DNA of 64,000 bases from Blasia pusilla. Taxonomy: Eukaryota > Marchantiophyta > Marchantiopsida > Blasiales. The notes beneath the pieces are model-generated. The model saw only the letters and a list, made by a program, of their open reading frames with translations. It was not told where the DNA came from and searched no databases. How positions within the stretch are numbered: position 1 is the first letter of the stretch; the number at the start of each line of letters is the position of its first letter. Of this stretch, positions 1-10,176 are shown in pieces. The position numbers and the translations under genes were made by a program. The stretch covers positions 10,044,001 to 10,108,000 of the forward strand of contig CM114273.1 of the NCBI GenBank assembly GCA_050084515.1, given 5' to 3'.

Positions 1-333
1 TACCCATGGGCACTACTTATTGTAGATCGAGACAGACAATGTTAAGAAACTTAGGCTCACATGGAGAGTGATGGAAAAATGTTTGTAGTGGTCTTATGAT
101 GTCTACTTTTTTTTCCCTGGAAAAAGGAGGTTTCTTTAGGCCCAAATGTGGACCACTACCTACTCTCTTCTAAAGATTTCATGAATTTGAAAGCAAACAA
201 AAATTTCAAATATGTCAAAAAGTTTTGAAGAGAGGAGGCGGATTTGGCCCTTTTCTTTTAAGAGAGACTCTCCTCTCTTCCTCTCTTCCTCTCCTCTCTT
301 ACTCTCTCATGCCATAATACCAACCCCCAAGCA
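1..333 (-). repeat. Fragment of gypsy-family terminal repeat (A type)
   Basis: This stretch is closely similar, in the same orientation, to about 13360-13690. Both contain the same landmarks: a block with ggcccaaa and tggaccactacctactctc, an A-rich stretch around aaatttcaaatatg, and a CT-rich tail. At 13.4-13.7 kb this DNA is the A2 terminal repeat of gypsy copy A, so here it is read as a fragment of the same terminal repeat. It abuts the end of the SWIM exon, and the last residues and stop codon of that reading frame come from the repeat. The left part lies beyond the window, so the other boundary is unknown. Confidence 0.6.
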
Positions 334-2216
334 ACACATAGTATATGTGCTTACAAGGGAAATACCTTTTGCCACTTGTCTCTCTTTGGATAAAGTCATC
401 ACATGAACATATGGGAAAGCAACAGATGTGCACCACATACACCCCTGTGACACTTGAATTTATCGTGTTGTTCCTGACCCAATACATCCTTCCTATTCCA
501 TTGCCACTCTGGACATCTTTTGTGGCAATGATCTCCATTTTTGCCTCTCGAGCTGATGCAATTCGCTTTGCTCTCTCCACCGTTGGCCTACACATTCTGT
601 TTTTCTTCACCCCATTTCTAGACTCAAACATAAACAGTGGATTGAGATCATCTACCTTCTCCGGGTACATGTTGACGTCAATCTTGGGTTGAATACAAAA
701 TTTGAAGATCTCAGTAATGCGAACATGCTCTGAACTTTCTCCTTCTACGAGTTTGAAACCGGCACTTGTAAGATTGTCTACTTTGTCTTGAGTGCAATTC
801 GTACCTCCGGCGATGGGCCAAATCGTGGGGGTATTCCCCGGAGCTCCAATGGCAACCGGATAAGACTTGCAGAAAGCCCAAGATTCATTTGGGCAGAAGA
901 AGTATTTCAATTGATCCCCGGTCCTCGTGAAACGATCAAAGGTTTTGAGTACCCAAAACCCAGTCAGTGGTCCTCTAGTCCTTGTACAGTTCTTATTTAG
1001 GAAAGTGCCGCATGCTCTCCTAATGCCATGAGATCCTGCCTTGCAAGTGGGTCCACGTCCAGGGTTGCTCCGAGATATATGCCACCTGTCATGACCATAC
1101 GGATTATGTCGTAGAGTATGGTGTGCTGGTAGAGGCCATTCCTTATGTAGGACCGTAGTGGCTTGGTAGAGATGCGGTTCCATACATAGGGTTGGGGGTT
1201 ACTCACTTGGGGGTGACTTTCCCAGTAGGGCCCGCTCTTAGGTTGGAGGATATAAGGTGGCTTGCCCTCAAAGAATAATCAGTTCTTTGAGTTGAGCCTG
1301 TTGCGTTGGGAGTTAGCCTTGGTAGTGAGTAGAGCTCTTGGCTATGGTGTTTCCCGCAAGCTTCGACCTAGATTCTCCCATCGTGGAGTGGGTTTGGCTC
1401 GATTGTATGTGATTGTAAACGTGTTTTATGACAGTAGGTCTTTCACGGATTTCAGTTGTGGTACACTTGCGTTTGTGGATACTCTCGTCTATGTTATGTA
1501 TGTATGGGCGTATGGTATGTCAGCGATGTATGTTGTATGACGATGTGGATTCGCACGACACACCATTTCAGGCTGCAATCCACCTCCATGACCGGAATCC
1601 CATCTTGTTGAACCACCAGAGCGACCGGATGTTGCGAAGTTCCAGCAACGGAGGGCTTTTAAAATAAAACATTCACTGATTTTGGAGAAGTTACTCCATC
1701 AGGGATTTGGGAGCAATTCGGGGTCCCCAAATACCTAGGCGGCGTAATTTCCTCATCCAAATCAATCACCAGATTCATTCCTCGATGTTGCCTCTTCACC
1801 TGCCTGAAATCAAGATACTTATCTGGTCTCCACGAGTCTCGCTCGGATTGCTCTACCACCATCTGTATGGGACGTCTTGAAACGTGCCCACGAATATCCC
1901 CACCAATGTGTACGTCTTGCTCGAGGGGAGTTCCTGCTACGCACCGATTGAAGGCTTCCACATAGAGTTTCTCATCACCCGATCTCACAGCCGCCCTGAC
2001 ATAGAGCTCGTAGATCGAAGGCCCCCTTCCTTTTCTTATGTCTTTTGTGAGGAAGATATGGGATGCTGCAGACTGTAGCATTGCTCTTGCCTGGTCTTGT
2101 TGGCATGCCTCCATAAGTGAAATTCTTTGGCATGCTTGTGACGACCTCCACGAGGAGTGAACACTTTTTGCTCCACTTGTGTTGGCGTAGAGGGCATTTT
2201 CATGAATGTTCAATCC
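299..2216 (-). pseudogene. MULE/ZSWIM-type transposase, C-terminal exon with SWIM zinc finger (copy 1)
   Basis: This is the last exon of a transposase-like gene read on the minus strand. Near its end lies a SWIM zinc finger, C-S-C followed about 17 residues later by P-C-K-H, the CxCxnCxH pattern found at the C-terminus of MULE, FAR1-like and ZSWIM proteins, where it is thought to bind DNA. The exon probably begins at an acceptor near 2217 (gttgttgcag). The frame is open to a TAA at 1661-1659, then resumes in the same frame and runs into a 474-bp inserted terminal repeat (1087-1560). Removing the insert plus one 4-bp duplication restores the frame exactly: the joined codon uses base 1565 and bases 1086-1085. 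The stop at 299-301 lies in fused repeat DNA, so the true C-terminus may be lost. The gene is non-functional as it stands. Confidence 0.75.
1087..1560 (+). mobile_element. Solo A-B terminal repeat of the DNMT-gypsy family
   Basis: This 474-bp unit starts tgtcatgacc and ends gcacgaca, and is flanked by the 4-bp direct repeat cacc (1083-1086 and 1561-1564). It matches the A2+B2 end of gypsy copy C (38318-37846) over its whole length, in the opposite orientation. The A portion runs to about 1453 (ggatttca) and the B portion (ttgtggtacac onward) to 1560. It is best read as the product of recombination between the A1 and A2 repeats of a full element, leaving A-B. It interrupts the SWIM exon of the MULE-like gene, so it came in after that gene existed. 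Confidence 0.85.
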
Positions 2217-2713
2217 CTGCAACAACGGCACTGTGAGAAGGGAACCAAAATAGCTCAAAAGTCAAAGAAAAAAGTTACCTATCAAAACCAGATGGGTTGC
2301 AAGTCGGAGGCATCCCATGGACGACTCTGTAACCCATTGGTTTTCGACGTGTTGCAACACCCAGGAACCACCGAGTGCAACCCGTCAGATTTCGACGAAT
2401 TGCAAGTAAATTTGGCCATGCGACTTGCAACCCATCCTTTTCCGACTGGTTGCACTCTCAAGAAACCCGTCAACCCGTCTGATTCCGACGGGTTGCAAGT
2501 AAATTTGGCCGTGCGACTTGCAACCCTTCGGGTTCCGAGTGGTTGCACACTCAGGCAACCCGTCGGTAAGCAACGTGTTGAACACTCTGGGAGGCAACCT
2601 GTCGCATTTGACAAGTTGCTTGGTTTCTTTGGTTTGAAATCCCTATAGTGCCCACCCTTCTCACCTTTAGCTGCAACTCTTCAAACAATCTTCAGCAAGA
2701 CAAATAAGTGAAC
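2217..2713 (-). other. Intron of MULE-like gene copy 1, carrying P1 palindromes
   Basis: The donor is gag|gtgagttcac at 2713 and the acceptor is ttgttgcag near 2217 on the minus strand. Between them are about seven degenerate copies of the short palindrome called P1 here (arms like gcaacccgtcgga and tccgacgggttgc), at roughly 2327, 2378, 2435, 2470, 2518, 2556 and 2590. The homologous position of gene copy 2 (about 62440-62510) also has P1 copies, so the palindromes were in this intron before the two copies parted. Confidence 0.55.
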
Positions 2714-3956
2714 TCACCTCCCGTATGAAGTTTCGCCATTGTCTCATTTGTACAATCCACCAACTCAACCAAGAGCATAACTCTTTGTACTTCCCCTCAA
2801 TCGCATGTTTCCTCCACCACCCATGAATTTCTTCTTGACATTCCATGGCCTTTTTCAAGGTTTTGCTGTCCTTGCAGCGTTGGAATAGAATTACATGCTG
2901 CGTCCTCTTATTCTCCTTGATGCAAGATTTGGTGTAGCGGGTCACAGACTGTTGCCAATGGAAAGCATCCGACCTTTCTCTCTCCGGTTGAACCTCCCCA
3001 CCCCAAAACACTTCCCTGATTGCAATCCACCCAGGTTGTGCATTGTCCGCCATGAACCCATAAATTTTTGGAGGTGGCCTTTTTTTTTCCCTTCACCACC
3101 TCCAATAAGAGTAACCAACACATCTTCAAACTGCCAACGTCTTCTGCTTTTACTTCACACACAAATATAGTTTTGAGACCCTTCTCCACATGGTCATAAA
3201 CGTGAGCACCCATTTTCAACCATCCGTTCAGCACTCTGTAGCAAATACCCAATTGCCGTAAAGATCTTCCCCTTCCCTCATTCGATCTATAAGATCGAGG
3301 CCACTCGACGGACCCGTGGTTGACATTTTGAAGATATAGGCCATGGATCCCTCGCCTCCTTGGCCCATGAACTGTGATCTCTGAAGAAATTTGGAGTTGG
3401 CCTTGATTCTGGCGATGACATCCATTTTGGCCATCTTTCCATCCAGAACCCGTATTTGACGTAGCAAATTCCGGAAGCATTCACGATCAGCGAGAAATGC
3501 GAGATTTTCCCAAAGTTGTTGCTCCTCAGCAGCTGTGATCTCGTCCTGTCCAAGGATTCCAAGCAATTGTTCACAAATTTGTGATGTTGTTGTTAGCTTG
3601 ATCTCTCCGGGCTTTGAACCCGAAGAGTTTCTGAAGACCTTGGCCACTTTCTTCGCCACATCCTCCTTGATGTGTCTCTGAATTGCATCAGTCACAGGAT
3701 GAGTGTGGGAGCCAACATGAACTGCCAGCCTTGTTTACTCTGACGTGGAGTCCAAGTCGTGGACAATGAAAAATATGTATGCAGGACACGCTCCAACACA
3801 TAAAGGGGATGCTTGACAATGAGGACATCGATGGCCTCCCGGCGGTACGGTGGCACCGAACTCATATGGAGTTTCTGCATTCTTGGGGGGGAATTGCGAC
3901 GTATTGACCCGCCCGTTGGGCTCTAGATACGGGCATGCTGGACTTCTACACTCCAA
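2714..3956 (-). pseudogene. MULE/ZSWIM-type transposase, central exons (copy 1)
   Basis: On the minus strand from about 3956 there is a cysteine-rich segment (HRCPHC, then CVGACPAY). A well-conserved block follows (3695-3228), and then a stretch reading KTIFVCEVKAEDVG and, at 3053 onward, MADNAQPGWIAIREVF followed by DAFHWQQSVTRYTK. The ADNA...AIREVF...HWxxS pattern resembles the region after the second catalytic aspartate of MULE/ZSWIM transposases. Comparison with copy 2 at 62.4-63.9 kb shows the same protein with frame changes at different places: here the frame shifts near 3228 and again at a run of nine A near 3090. The exon ends at a good donor at 2714/2713. Assignment to MULE is by family resemblance; a related ZSWIM-type transposase superfamily is possible. 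Confidence 0.65.
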
Positions 3957-4107
3957 AGCTCCAACACATTGGCGGCGGGAGACAATCCAAGGACCATCTG
4001 GAATTGAAGCACTAGTCCATTGAAGCTTGCACCATCAATGACAATCAGACTTTCTGTCCATACCCTTCAAGCGTCCTCCATCGTTCAGGAGCAGCAAGCG
4101 GAGGCAA

Positions 4108-4707
4108 CTAAAAAATACAATTACCATTGTACGTGGGCGGAAGCTCGTCGACAAGGATGTGCTTGAACATTTTCAAGGCCAGAGATGATAGCAAACTATT
4201 GCCTGATATCCACAAGAGGAACGAGTAGGTGGACAGAGGGCCCAGTTGGTGTTCGAGCGATCCACTGAGGTTGACAACATCGGGAATTTCTTCAGGAAGT
4301 ACAACATTATAACGAACGTATGAAGTTGGAGTCGATGCCGGATCTAGTGAGCTAGGAGTTGCAAACGTGGAGCTCAGTACACTAGGAAATTCTCGATTGT
4401 CTACATGGGAAACAGAGGAATTCAGAGGCAAGCTGTAAACTCTATATTGACCATTTGCTAGAGGTAGGAGATTCCATACTTTACGGTCTACAATCACTAG
4501 CTGGATTTTCTCACCTATTATGTCCTTTGTACCGTCCACCCTAACATCCTTGGACACAAAGATGGTTCCAATTTGGAGAAGAAATCGAACTGAGAGAAAA
4601 TTTTCATCCACTGGTATGAAAGACTCACGAGCTTGCGGTCGAACGATTTCTGATTGAGGAAGGGCCGCTAGATGACTGCCACAAGTGAGCTTCACATAAA
4701 TATCCAT
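4108..4707 (-). pseudogene. N-terminal exon of the MULE-like gene, or a separate hypothetical gene
   Basis: A 199-codon open frame starts MDIYVKLTCGSHLAALP and ends GNCIF. I recognise no domain. It lies just upstream and in the same direction as the transposase exons. In the DNA downstream (about 4100-3960) a segment coding roughly ERWRTLEGYG is shared with copy 2 near 63950, so the transposase reading frame extends at least that far. Whether this frame belongs to the same protein cannot be settled because copy 2 is cut by the window end at the equivalent point. No transmembrane segment or signal peptide is evident. Confidence 0.4.
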
Positions 4708-4879
4708 TCCTAGAAGATTCCACTGGGAGGAGACAGAGAATAAGAATGAGGATAAGAATGGGTATGGGAATGAGAATCAGAATGTTCAATTTATAGTGAA
4801 TAGGGACTCAGATTATCCTGACGGAATTTGACTGACATGCTGAAGTTTGGTAGGTGAGATTGTCTGACATGATGGATTC

Positions 4880-5600
4880 AATTCTGTTGCAACCTGTCGG
4901 AGTCCGATGGGTTGTAGAATTTGGGAATCGGAGACGTGGGTTGCAAAGCACCCAGTTCCGTTTTTTGTTTCCTTGTCCCAATGCAAATTGGAAGCCGTCG
5001 GATTCCGTTGGGTTGGTACCCCCTTCATGTCGACCAATGGTCTTTTTGAGACGATTTTGCTAGCATCAAACACGAGACATCGCTTGCATTTGCTAAGGTA
5101 ACTAATCGCTGGGGACTGTTACGAGATTGTCCAACTCAGAGTAGACCTTGTGGTCCGTCGGATTGCAAGAGGTTGCCTCGGAACTATCCGTTGTCGCATT
5201 GTTACCCGAGGGATATCGCATTGTTACCCGAGGGATAGAAAAGAGTGCAACGTGTCTGTAACCAACGAGTTGCCCATGTACCTCGCCTATTACCCCAAGA
5301 TGAGGGAAGCGTGCAACCCCTCGGCCTCCGACGGGTTGCGCAAGTGCCTCGCCTTGTAACGCTTACATGAAGGAAGCGTGCAACCTGTCGGCCTTCGACG
5401 AGTTGCGCAGGTACCCCGCCTTATTATCCCAAGACGAGGGAAGGGTGCAACCCGTTGGTCTTTGATGGGTCGTGCGGGTACCTCGCGTTCTTCCCCCAAG
5501 ACGGCGGAGGCGCGCAACCTGTCGGACTCCGACGGGTTGCAAGGATAGCTCGGCTAGGACGGATGCCTCCAACCCGTCGGAGACCGTCGGGTTGGTGGTT
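4880..5600. repeat. P1 palindrome cluster between two divergent genes
   Basis: At least seven copies of the short P1 palindrome lie here, at about 4888, 4990, 5317, 5379, 5446, 5514 and 5567. Each has two arms of about 12-13 bases around one central base, for example gcaacctgtcgga and tccgacgggttgc at 5514. The spacing is irregular (50-320 bases), so this is a dispersed family and not a simple tandem array. A segment near 5210-5235 also carries a short direct repeat (gttacccgagggata twice). The cluster occupies the interval between the minus-strand MULE gene and the plus-strand methyltransferase-like gene. Confidence 0.7.
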
Positions 5601-5896
5601 TTCACATCCAGACCTCCATAATGGCCGACACGTCACCGTCAGAATGACGGTGCGACCCAACGATCAGCCCAACAACTCAAAAAGTATAAATAGGCTAGGG
5701 TTTGCTCATTTCAGGTTTTTCGTTTCGCGATCGCAATCGCTCTTCAGCGCAGCAGCGGACCAGATACCAACGGGCGCTTTACACAGCGACTCATCGAGGT
5801 GACTCATCCGAGCAACTCATCAACGCTACTCATGGAGGCGACTCATCGTGCACAAAAAGTAATTTCGTTGTCGAGGAGGTGGCATTTTCGGGAATA

Positions 5897-6548
5897 ATGA
5901 CGAGGAAAAAAAATCAAGCAAGCAAGGCTGGGAGCTTCACTCCCAAGTCCAGTACTCCTGCGTCACCATCTCCAGGGCCTCGTTCGGCCAATGAGATAAG
6001 GCAGCAAGAGATCGAGGAGCGCGAAAGGGAAGCGGAGATGCACAGGCAGGAGCTTCTTGTAGAACGTGTTAAGGAGGCGATTGAAAAACAGAACGCAGAG
6101 GCTGAGGCGCTGCAGGCCTTGAAGAAAAGGATCGCCGAGGAGAAGCGTGAAAAGGAGCGTCTGGACGCGTTGGTGAGGAGAGCAAAATTGGCAAAAGCTC
6201 GGAGGAAAAAAGCGATTGCCATTGAAGAAAGCCCGGCCCGTCCAACCGAAAGTGTTGAGATGCAGGAAATGTCTCGGATGAAGTCCGGGGACACAATCAA
6301 TATAAAATCGGCTGAGAAACCACGCGAAGTTCAAGTGACGGACGATGAGGTCATGAGGACCGTCATCCTGGAGATGGTGGACATCTGTGAAGAAGCAGGA
6401 TAGCGGTTTTCCTCATCTCTTAGCCCGGCGGAAGAAATTGACCTCTATCGGATCGACGAGTTTCGAGTGGACTTGCCAACTGCTGTCCCAGAGCAGTTGG
6501 CGGGCCAAGACACCGACCCAAGATACGATCTTTGTTCTTTGAGTTATG
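5897..6548 (+). pseudogene. Methyltransferase-like gene, exon 1 (coiled-coil N-terminus)
   Basis: The frame from ATG 5897 (MTRKKNQASKAG) begins with a basic, Ser/Pro-rich tail and then a long charged stretch, about residues 30-115, rich in E, R, K and A (REREAEMHRQELLVERVKEA and similar). This has the look of a single long coiled coil. An earlier in-frame ATG at 5702 exists, but the DNA before 5897 reads like leader sequence, so 5897 is preferred. The frame meets a TAG at 6401-6403 and continues open to a likely donor at 6549 (tat|gtgaag). The stop and later ones mark a decayed gene. The function of this part is unknown. Confidence 0.55.
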
Positions 6549-6617
6549 TGAAGGCCCATGTTGCAATTCATTGGCAATTCAGTGTAGTTTATTGACCTTG
6601 TCTCCGTTGTGACAGGT

Positions 6618-7088
6618 GGTAAAGCAGATGGCACTGATGGAGGACCAGAACGCCCCGAGAAATCCACTTTGCCGATTGCTGACAATGGAGTACGTTTGCA
6701 AAATTCAATCTGATGAGGACATTGCGAAGTTGAAACAATCGGTAGCGACAACATCCTACGTCGACAGCTTCCCTCTATTCTATGTTCAGCCTTACGATGA
6801 ACATGGAACCCAAGCGCTGGTGACGGAGGAGGACTTGGAGGCGCTCGACACATTCTAGAGGATGAGAGATCAAGAATTCAGAAGGGCGATTGAGGGGACG
6901 GAATTCAGCTGGATGCGGAACCTGTATTTCTTCATCTAGAATAGAAACCATAGGTTCATGGCGTGGACCCAGTTTGCAGAGGAGTGCCAAAACTCATTGG
7001 AGGTGCATTTTTGCGTGAAGGCAGTCGTGCTACATCCATACCCTCATCACATGGCGACGGTGGAGATGGCCATGCATGCCATGAACAC
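6618..7088 (+). pseudogene. Methyltransferase-like gene, exon 2 (possible ParB-like segment)
   Basis: The exon follows an acceptor at 6617 (gttgtgacag) and ends at a donor at 7089 (ac|gtaagt). It codes PLFYVQPYDEHGTQALVTEE and then, past a TAG at 6856-6858, a segment reading FSWMRNLYFFI, a second stop, then NRNHRFMAWTQFAEE. The GNHRxxAW-like core resembles the substrate loop of ParB/sulfiredoxin-fold proteins, which are often fused to DNA methyltransferases in phages and bacteria. That assignment is tentative: one short motif supports it and the expected Asp-Gly before Asn-His-Arg reads Asn-Arg here. Both stops and that change fit G-to-A transitions. Confidence 0.45.
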
Positions 7089-7605
7089 GTAAGTTTCCTC
7101 TTCCTTTATTTTGATTGCTGCAAACCGTCAGATTCCGACGAGTTGTTTAACTAGTGGTAACAAAACTCGTCGAAGTCCAACGAGTTGCTTGACTGGCCAC
7201 TGTTTTTTGGATGTTTTTGGCCGAAAGCAACTCGTCGGAGTCCGACGAGTTGCTTGACTGGTCGCTATTTTAGGATGTTTTTGGCCGAAAGCAACTCGTC
7301 AAGGTCGGACAAGTTGCTTGACTGGCCGCTGTTTTTAGGATGGTTTTGGCCGCAAGCAACTCGTCGGAGTCCGACGAGTTGCTCGACTGGCCGCTGTTTT
7401 AAGATGTTTTTGGCCAAAAGCAACTCGTCAGAGTCCGACGAGATGTTTTTGGACGCTATTTTTAGGATGTTTTTGGCCGAAAGCAACTCGTCGGACTCTG
7501 GCGGGTTGCATTCGCCGGCACGGGAAGGTGATCGGAGCAGGGGAGCTTGATTTTTGGCGTCAAATTGTAACTTTACTTGAAATTGCATAACCAGTCGGAT
7601 ATTGA
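7089..7605 (+). repeat. Intron with about 64-bp tandem repeat containing P1 palindromes
   Basis: After the donor at 7089 comes a tandem array, 7164-7509, of about six units 63-65 bases long. Each unit holds a 27-base palindrome (arms gcaactcgtcgga and tccgacgagttgc around one base) followed by a linker like ttgactggccgctgttttt. Clear copies of the palindrome are at 7227-7253, 7291-7317, 7356-7382, 7420-7445 and 7483-7509. The acceptor is not certain; candidates are near 7590 and 7605. The arms here carry ctc/gag where most P1 copies elsewhere have ccc/ggg, so both arms changed together. Confidence 0.7.
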
Positions 7606-7609
7606 GTTT

Positions 7610-8249
7610 GGATGTGCGGGATTGTATCCGAGGGGAATGTCACCCACCACTGGATCCAGGATTGCAATCGGGTGAAGAAAGTGCTAACAACGCACTCGGC
7701 AGAGTACAAGAGGTTCTTAGGCGACGCCCTTGTAAATGAGATGCTGGCGAAGGGGACTCAAATAAAAAAAAAACTTGGGCAAATACATTTATTTCCCAAG
7801 ATGCAGCCGTGACAATCCTTTGCTGGTCGAAGATACTGGCCGCCAAGAAGAGCGCTTCATTGGAGCTGGAGCGAAGGGAGAAAGTGTCTGTGTCTGAGCG
7901 TGATAAGTTTATCCAAGCTGCAGTATGTGCAGCTACGAAGTACACTGCAAGCAAGATGCAGCGCTACATTGCCATTCTCAACCCGAACTTGGCCCCAATT
8001 TCTACAAGGAGCAGAAGGCGATAATCAAGCGTCAGCGGAAGAGGGATGAAGATCCGTAGGGTCGGATTGGGGAGAAAGTGTCTCTCGACCGCGTCCATCG
8101 ATTTGCCTTGTCTGGAATTTTGGAATTTAGGAGAATGCGACTGATGAAAATCAGTCTCGAGGGCACATAGGCCCAAAAGAGGGCGGCACACCATCATCTG
8201 GGTATCTCTGATCTCCCATTGGCTCCGTGAATGGTCATTCTAGGATGCG
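7610..8249 (+). pseudogene. Methyltransferase-like gene, middle region (unrecognised, frameshifted)
   Basis: Coding-like sequence continues with GIVSEGNVTHHWIQDCNRVK, then AEYKRFLGDALVNEMLAKG, switches frame near 7800, and continues LELERREKVSVSERDKF and AATKYTASKMQRYIAILNPN. Another frame change near 7990 leads to a basic stretch (KEQKAIIKRQRKRDEDP) and then several stops. There is no domain I can name. It sits between the ParB-like segment and the exon bearing the methyltransferase motif, in the same direction, so it is taken as the middle of the same decayed gene. Exon borders inside this interval cannot be fixed by eye. Confidence 0.4.
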
Positions 8250-9653
8250 TTGCGGCTTCTCGGGAAGTCCATGCTTGTGGGTCTCCAAGCGGAGCTGAAA
8301 AAAATAGAGCCAATTCCGGAGGAAGCAAACCTGGAGAGTGCTGAAGATTTTGAACTTTGGCTGGATGACATGCGGGACAAGCCCATAAAAAACCCAGGCT
8401 TCAGGACGATGTTCAAGGATTACATCCTCCCTCAGGCAGACCTTGATGAAGAAATAGAGGCGAAGAAAAGGGATTTCGCAAAGAAAAAGCGAGATCTTCA
8501 GGAGCAGGCGGCCAATGCATCTTGACTAAGAGTTGCCCAACGCATGGTGTTCAGGTACCATGTCCATTGTAAGAATGCAGGTACGTGGCGAAAAATACCA
8601 GCACCTTCCAAATTTTGGGCTTCTCCGCCTGATGGAGAGACATTTTCCATGTACGACATGGAGATGGCTCAAAGCATGTCCGCCTGGGAGGTGGAGAATT
8701 TCCCGATCTGGCTAGACTTCAACGACCCTGAGGACATAACGGAGAAAAATCTACGCCTGCTCTATGATGCTGTGGCCACAGGTAGGGACGACATCCCCAA
8801 TTTCGTGCAGCCTGAAGACTTTTTTGAAGGAGATGCGGAGGAGCAAGCCCTCGAGACAGCGGAGTTGGTGTTCAAGGTCGTCACCGCCAAGGACAAATTT
8901 ACAGCGGGTCTCTAAGCCAAGGCGAGGGGATCGAAGAATTCCGAGGTCGAGTCTTCCCAAAAAGAGGTTGAGAATTCAAGGAGAGAGGCGGAATCGTCCG
9001 GGCGAGCGGGGAGAGAGGGTCAGACCAAGTCCTCCGCAAAAAAAACTCCACCAGAGTCTAAGGTAATAGAGACCCCAACAAGCCGACCGCAAACTCGGGA
9101 GAAGCGGAAGCAAGAGGCGCCAGGTTTGTCCTAGGGAGCAGACCAGGATGTGGAATACACTCCATCATCCTTGGGAAGACATAGAGAAAAAATGACCCGG
9201 AAAAGCGTCATCATTCACTGCACAAATCTTCTGGATGAGCTGAAAAGTTTCAATTCCCAAGCGTCGATACCCGCCATCGACAAATTGACAAGGATGGGAG
9301 AGAAGCTTCAACAAAATGGGCATGCTCCCTAGACGGTCCATGGGGAGGTTGAGGAGGTGGCGGTGGATCTCCTCATCGCTGATTTGCCCTCGGGGTTGCA
9401 CTTGTGGGACGAGAATCCGTCCGACGGTGTTCTAGACTGGAATGTCCCTCTTTCTTATGACCAGATCGTGCTCATGTTTTCCTTTGCAGGCGCTTATCTC
9501 AGTGACAGGGGCTATTTCTTGGTTTTGACTGGAGGGAGCGAGGACGAGCCCTTCAACCTGCACTGCGTCAAGAGGTCGCTGAAGTGGAGTACAACGCAAT
9601 CGTGGGTCATCAAGAACGAGTACCCACTTCGATCCGCGACGAGTCAAATCTGG
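8250..9653 (+). pseudogene. N4/N6 DNA-methyltransferase-like gene, large exon with motif IV region
   Basis: One reading frame runs from 8250 to a donor at 9654 (tgg|gtaagg) with four in-frame stops: 8523-8525 TGA, 8913-8915 TAA, about 9132-9134 TAG and 9330-9332 TAG. All can be made from CGA, CAA or CAG by one C-to-T change. Near the end it codes VDLLIADLPSGLHLWDE and later PLSYDQIVLMFSFAGAYLSD followed by RGYFLVLTGG. That order is what amino-methyltransferases show at and after catalytic motif IV (DPPY/SPPY); here the motif reads Asp-Leu-Pro-Ser, so the active site looks lost. A Lys/Glu-rich low-complexity segment (about 8916-9120) precedes this domain. Confidence 0.55.
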
Positions 9654-10176
9654 GTAAGGGCTCTTAATCCATATCCAAATTTTCTTGCTCCGACAGGTTG
9701 CATCTTTGCATGCAACCCGTCGGATTGTCTTAGCTGAAGACTTCGATGGTGCAATCCGTCTGAAAGCAACGGGTTGCAAATTTACCGCAAGTGTGCATTG
9801 GGTGAATGCAACCTGTTGGAACCCGACACGTTGCAAGTGCTTATGCTTTTCCTTGTGTTTCTGGAATGATGCAACCCGTCTGAATGCGACGGGTTGCTCT
9901 TACCCAACCATGGGCTGCTCTAAGCCAGCAACCTGTCGCCTTCCGACGGGTTGCTCATGGCAAAAGAAATCACTAACACTTGTAAAACAACCCGTCGGAC
10001 TCCAACAGGTTGCTCCAATGTTAGGACTATAACTAAGTTCTCTGGGGTTAAGCGAAATTCTTTGGGAACGAGTTGCACATTGTGTCACCATTCTGATAGT
10101 ATACCTTTCTTGTTGTTGCATACTGAAATTAGCTCTTTCTTGTTGCTGATATTTTTTCCAACCTGCTTCTTTACAG
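9654..10176 (+). other. Intron of the methyltransferase-like gene with P1 palindromes
   Basis: The donor tgg|gtaaggg is at 9654 and the acceptor ttctttacag at 10176, both in phase 0. The interval holds about six P1 palindrome copies, at roughly 9711, 9750, 9810, 9870, 9930 and 9988, for example arms caacccgtctgaa and gcgacgggttgc near 9872. With the array in the 7.1-7.5 kb intron, this shows P1 favouring introns of this gene. Confidence 0.65.

Noticed and set aside
2282-2648. Open frames of 70-163 codons rich in CNPSDSDGLQ-type repeats
   Set aside because: They are translations of P1 palindromes within an intron.
5702-5896. Upstream in-frame ATG as start of the methyltransferase-like gene
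   Set aside because: The added 65 codons lack the composition of the protein and contain a short DNA repeat (gactcatc), so they read as leader.
7164-7509. CRISPR-like array (repeat plus spacer at about 64 bases)
   Set aside because: The linkers are themselves repeated, the palindrome varies, and the locus is a eukaryotic intron with no cas genes.
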